NCBI RefSeq assembly: GCF_000473085.1
Contig: NZ_AXBA01000004.1
Location: 124,651-188,650, forward strand
Direction: 5' to 3'
Length of the DNA stretch: 64,000 bases
Origin: Azorhizobium doebereinerae UFLA1-100
GTDB lineage: Bacteria > Pseudomonadota > Alphaproteobacteria > Rhizobiales > Xanthobacteraceae
In this document: positions 61,266-64,000 of the stretch, in pieces
Numbering within the stretch: position 1 is the first letter of the stretch
How the letters are laid out: each line of letters starts with the position of its first letter
Notes under the pieces: model-generated
The model's input: only the letters and a program-made list of their open reading frames with translations
The model's database searches: none
Told to the model about the DNA's origin: nothing
Translations under genes and position numbers: made by a program

Positions 61266-62101
61266 GCGGCGCGCTCCTCTCCCGGCTGGCGGGGCGGCTG
61301 CCGCTGATCCTCGGCGGCGCCATCACCGCCTGCATCATCGGCACGGCGCTCGTCTCGCAAGTCTGGACGCCCGAGGCGCCGACCCGCATGCGCTTCGCGC
61401 TCAAGCTCAAGGGGCCGCTGGCGCAGGGGCTGCTGGGCACCGACCATTTCGGCCGCGACCTCACCTCCATGCTGATGGTGGGGGCGTGGAACTCGCTGTC
61501 CATTGCCGTGCTGGCGGTGCTGCTGGGGGCGATGGCGGGCACGCTGCTGGGCGTCACCGCCGCCGCCCGCGCCGGCATCATCGACGGCGCCATCATGCGC
61601 CTGTGCGACATCCTATTCGCCTTTCCCGCCGTGCTCTCGGCCATCATGCTGGGGGCGCTGATGGGGCCGGGGGCGCTGACCGCCGTGGTGGCCATCGGCG
61701 TGTTCATGATCCCGGTGTTCGCCCGCGTCACCCGCAGCGCCGCCGCGCAGGTGTGGGCGCGGGACTATGTGCTGGCGGCGCGCGCGGCGGGCAAGGGCGC
61801 GGCCCGCATCACCCTTGAGCATGTGCTCCCCAACATCGCCGGCCAGATCATCGTGCAGGTGACGATCCAGCTCGGCCTCGCCATCCTCACCGAGGCGGGG
61901 CTGAGCTTCCTCGGCCTCGGCATCGCGCCGCCCGCGCCCTCCTGGGGGCGCATGCTGGCGGACGCGCAGACCTATCTCACCGCCGCGCCGCATTTGGCCC
62001 TGGTGCCGGGCATCGCCATCGCGCTGAGCGTGCTGGGGTTCAATCTTCTGGGCGACGGCCTGCGCGACCTGATCGACCCGCGCCGGAGGCTGGCGGCATG
62101 A
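61262..62101 (+). CDS. Dpp/Opp-type ABC permease (DppC-like)
   Basis: A 279-residue permease. GTDHFGRDLTSMLMVGAWNSL and LEHVLPNIAGQIIVQ (EAA loop region) and the C-terminal GLGIAPPAPSWGRML are the DppC signature. It overlaps both neighbours by ATGA, so the operon is tightly coupled. Confidence 0.88.
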   Translation: MSGALLSRLAGRLPLILGGAITACIIGTALVSQVWTPEAPTRMRFALKLKGPLAQGLLGTDHFGRDLTSMLMVGAWNSLSIAVLAVLLGAMAGTLLGVTAAARAGIIDGAIMRLCDILFAFPAVLSAIMLGALMGPGALTAVVAIGVFMIPVFARVTRSAAAQVWARDYVLAARAAGKGAARITLEHVLPNIAGQIIVQVTIQLGLAILTEAGLSFLGLGIAPPAPSWGRMLADAQTYLTAAPHLALVPGIAIALSVLGFNLLGDGLRDLIDPRRRLAA

Positions 62102-63071
62102 TGCTGGAGGTCCGCGACCTTGCCATCGACATCGCCCGGCCGGACGCGGAGCCACTGCGGCTGGTGAACGACGTGTCGTTCCGCCTCGCCGCCGGCCGGA
62201 CGCTGGGCATCGTGGGCGAATCCGGCTCCGGCAAGTCCATGCTGCTCAAGGCGCTGATCGGCCTGTTGCCGGGCACGATCCGCGCCACCGGCTCCATCCT
62301 GTTCGACGGCACCGACCTGCTGGCCTTGGGCGAGGCGGAGATGTGCCGTGTGCGCGGCCGGCGCATCGGCATGATCTTCCAGGAGCCGATGACGGCGCTC
62401 AACCCCGCTCAGCGCATCGGCGACCAGATCGCCGAGGGCATCCGCTGGCATCGCCGCGTGTCGGCGGCGGAGGCGCGCGCCGAGGCGCTGCAATGGCTGG
62501 AGCGGGTGCGCATTCCTGACGCCCGCCGCCGCATCGACACCTATCCGCACGAAATGTCCGGCGGCCAGCGCCAGCGCGTGGGCATCGCCATCGCGCTCGC
62601 CATGCGGCCGGACCTGCTGATCGCCGACGAGCCGACCACGGCGCTGGACGTGACCGTGCAGGCGGAAATCCTCGACATTTTCGACGAACTGGTGAGCGAT
62701 CTCGGCGTCGGGCTGATCCTGGTGAGCCACGATCTCGGCGTCATCGGCCGGATCGCCGACGAGACGCTGGTCCTCTATGCCGGCACGCGCATGGAGGAGG
62801 GGCCGACCGAGGCCGTCCTGCGCCATCCCCGCCATCCCTATACGCGCGGCCTGCTGGCGGCGATGCCGCGCCGGGGCGGCGGGGTAGGGGCGGGCGGCGA
62901 CCTGCCCACCATTCCCGGCACCGTGCCCTCACTCGCCGCTTTGCCGCCGGGCTGCCGCTTCGCCAACCGCTGCGGCTGCGTGACGGAGGCCTGCCGCGCC
63001 GCCGAGCCGGCCTGGCGCACGGCGGCGGACGGGCGCGGCCTGCGCTGCATCCTCGGCCCGGAGGCGGCGGC

Positions 63072-63075
<4 letters not shown>
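62098..63075 (+). CDS. Dpp/Opp-type ABC ATPase (DppD-like)
   Basis: A 325-residue ATPase. Walker A GESGSGKSM, MIFQEPMTALNP at the Q-loop, MSGGQRQRVGIAIAL signature, DEPTTALDVTVQ and a C-terminal oligopeptide tail with Cys (CRFANRCGCVTEAC), as in iron-sulfur-containing DppD. Its stop overlaps the next ATPase start. Confidence 0.88.

Positions 63076-64000
<925 letters not shown>

Overview
This very GC-rich window has genes on both strands, tight ATGA/TGATG start-stop overlaps, many periplasmic-binding-protein transporters, LysR/GntR/RpiR regulators and rhizobial-type gene combinations. It looks like the chromosome of a metabolically versatile alphaproteobacterium. I would guess order Hyphomicrobiales, perhaps a Xanthobacteraceae-like genus, but that is inferred from style and not from a marker gene. 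I saw no rRNA, tRNA, CRISPR array, insertion sequence or phage gene. Genes are cut by both window edges (1-637 on the minus strand and 63072-64000 on the plus strand).

Layout. 1-7232 is a surface-glycan locus: a polytopic GT-C-like membrane protein, a two-subunit transketolase, one protein fusing a nucleotide-sugar epimerase to a GtrB-like polyprenyl-phosphate glycosyltransferase, two methyltransferases and a GtrA-type flippase. 7565-13857 is a GntR-controlled uptake and catabolic operon: a TauA/SsuA-like ABC transporter, an IlvD/Edd dehydratase and an RraA-fold aldolase/decarboxylase. An 18-bp perfect palindrome lies in its divergent promoter. 14145-17451 holds an MFS carrier and a P1B-type ATPase with an altered transmembrane metal motif. 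17514-25090 holds an RpiR regulator, a ferric-siderophore ABC importer and a TonB-dependent receptor. 25179-30143 is a LysR gene divergent from a ubiD-ubiX-DUF554-yhbP-like-idi cluster that seems to pair a prenyl-FMN decarboxylase with its cofactor maker and an enzyme that makes the prenyl donor.

30199-40550 is one long minus-strand unit: a Liv-type branched-chain/organic-acid ABC transporter (with a LivM-LivG fusion), an AroE-like dehydrogenase, an SDR, a fused E1 alpha-beta thiamine enzyme without E2/E3, and a GMC oxidoreductase. Facing it, 40717-43999 holds a quinone oxidoreductase, two SDRs and a FadR-type regulator. Together these look like one uncharacterised catabolic island. 44143-48843 carries fumarase C, a cupin, malate:quinone oxidoreductase and a ThrE-type exporter. 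48862-57438 holds an amidohydrolase with changed metal ligands, a PepSY/flavodoxin/ferredoxin-reductase fusion, RidA plus an M20 carbamoyl-amino-acid hydrolase, an MHS-family MFS carrier, a LysR regulator and a YCII protein. 57623-64000 is a LysR gene followed by a five-gene Dpp/Opp-type peptide/nickel ABC operon.

Two patterns recur. Intergenic spaces hold short tandem repeats: 16 bp x5 at 13872, 29 bp x3 at 15351 and 12 bp x4 at 54195. In all three operons where a transporter binding-protein gene comes first, it is followed by an inverted repeat before the next component gene, which could set the expression ratio.
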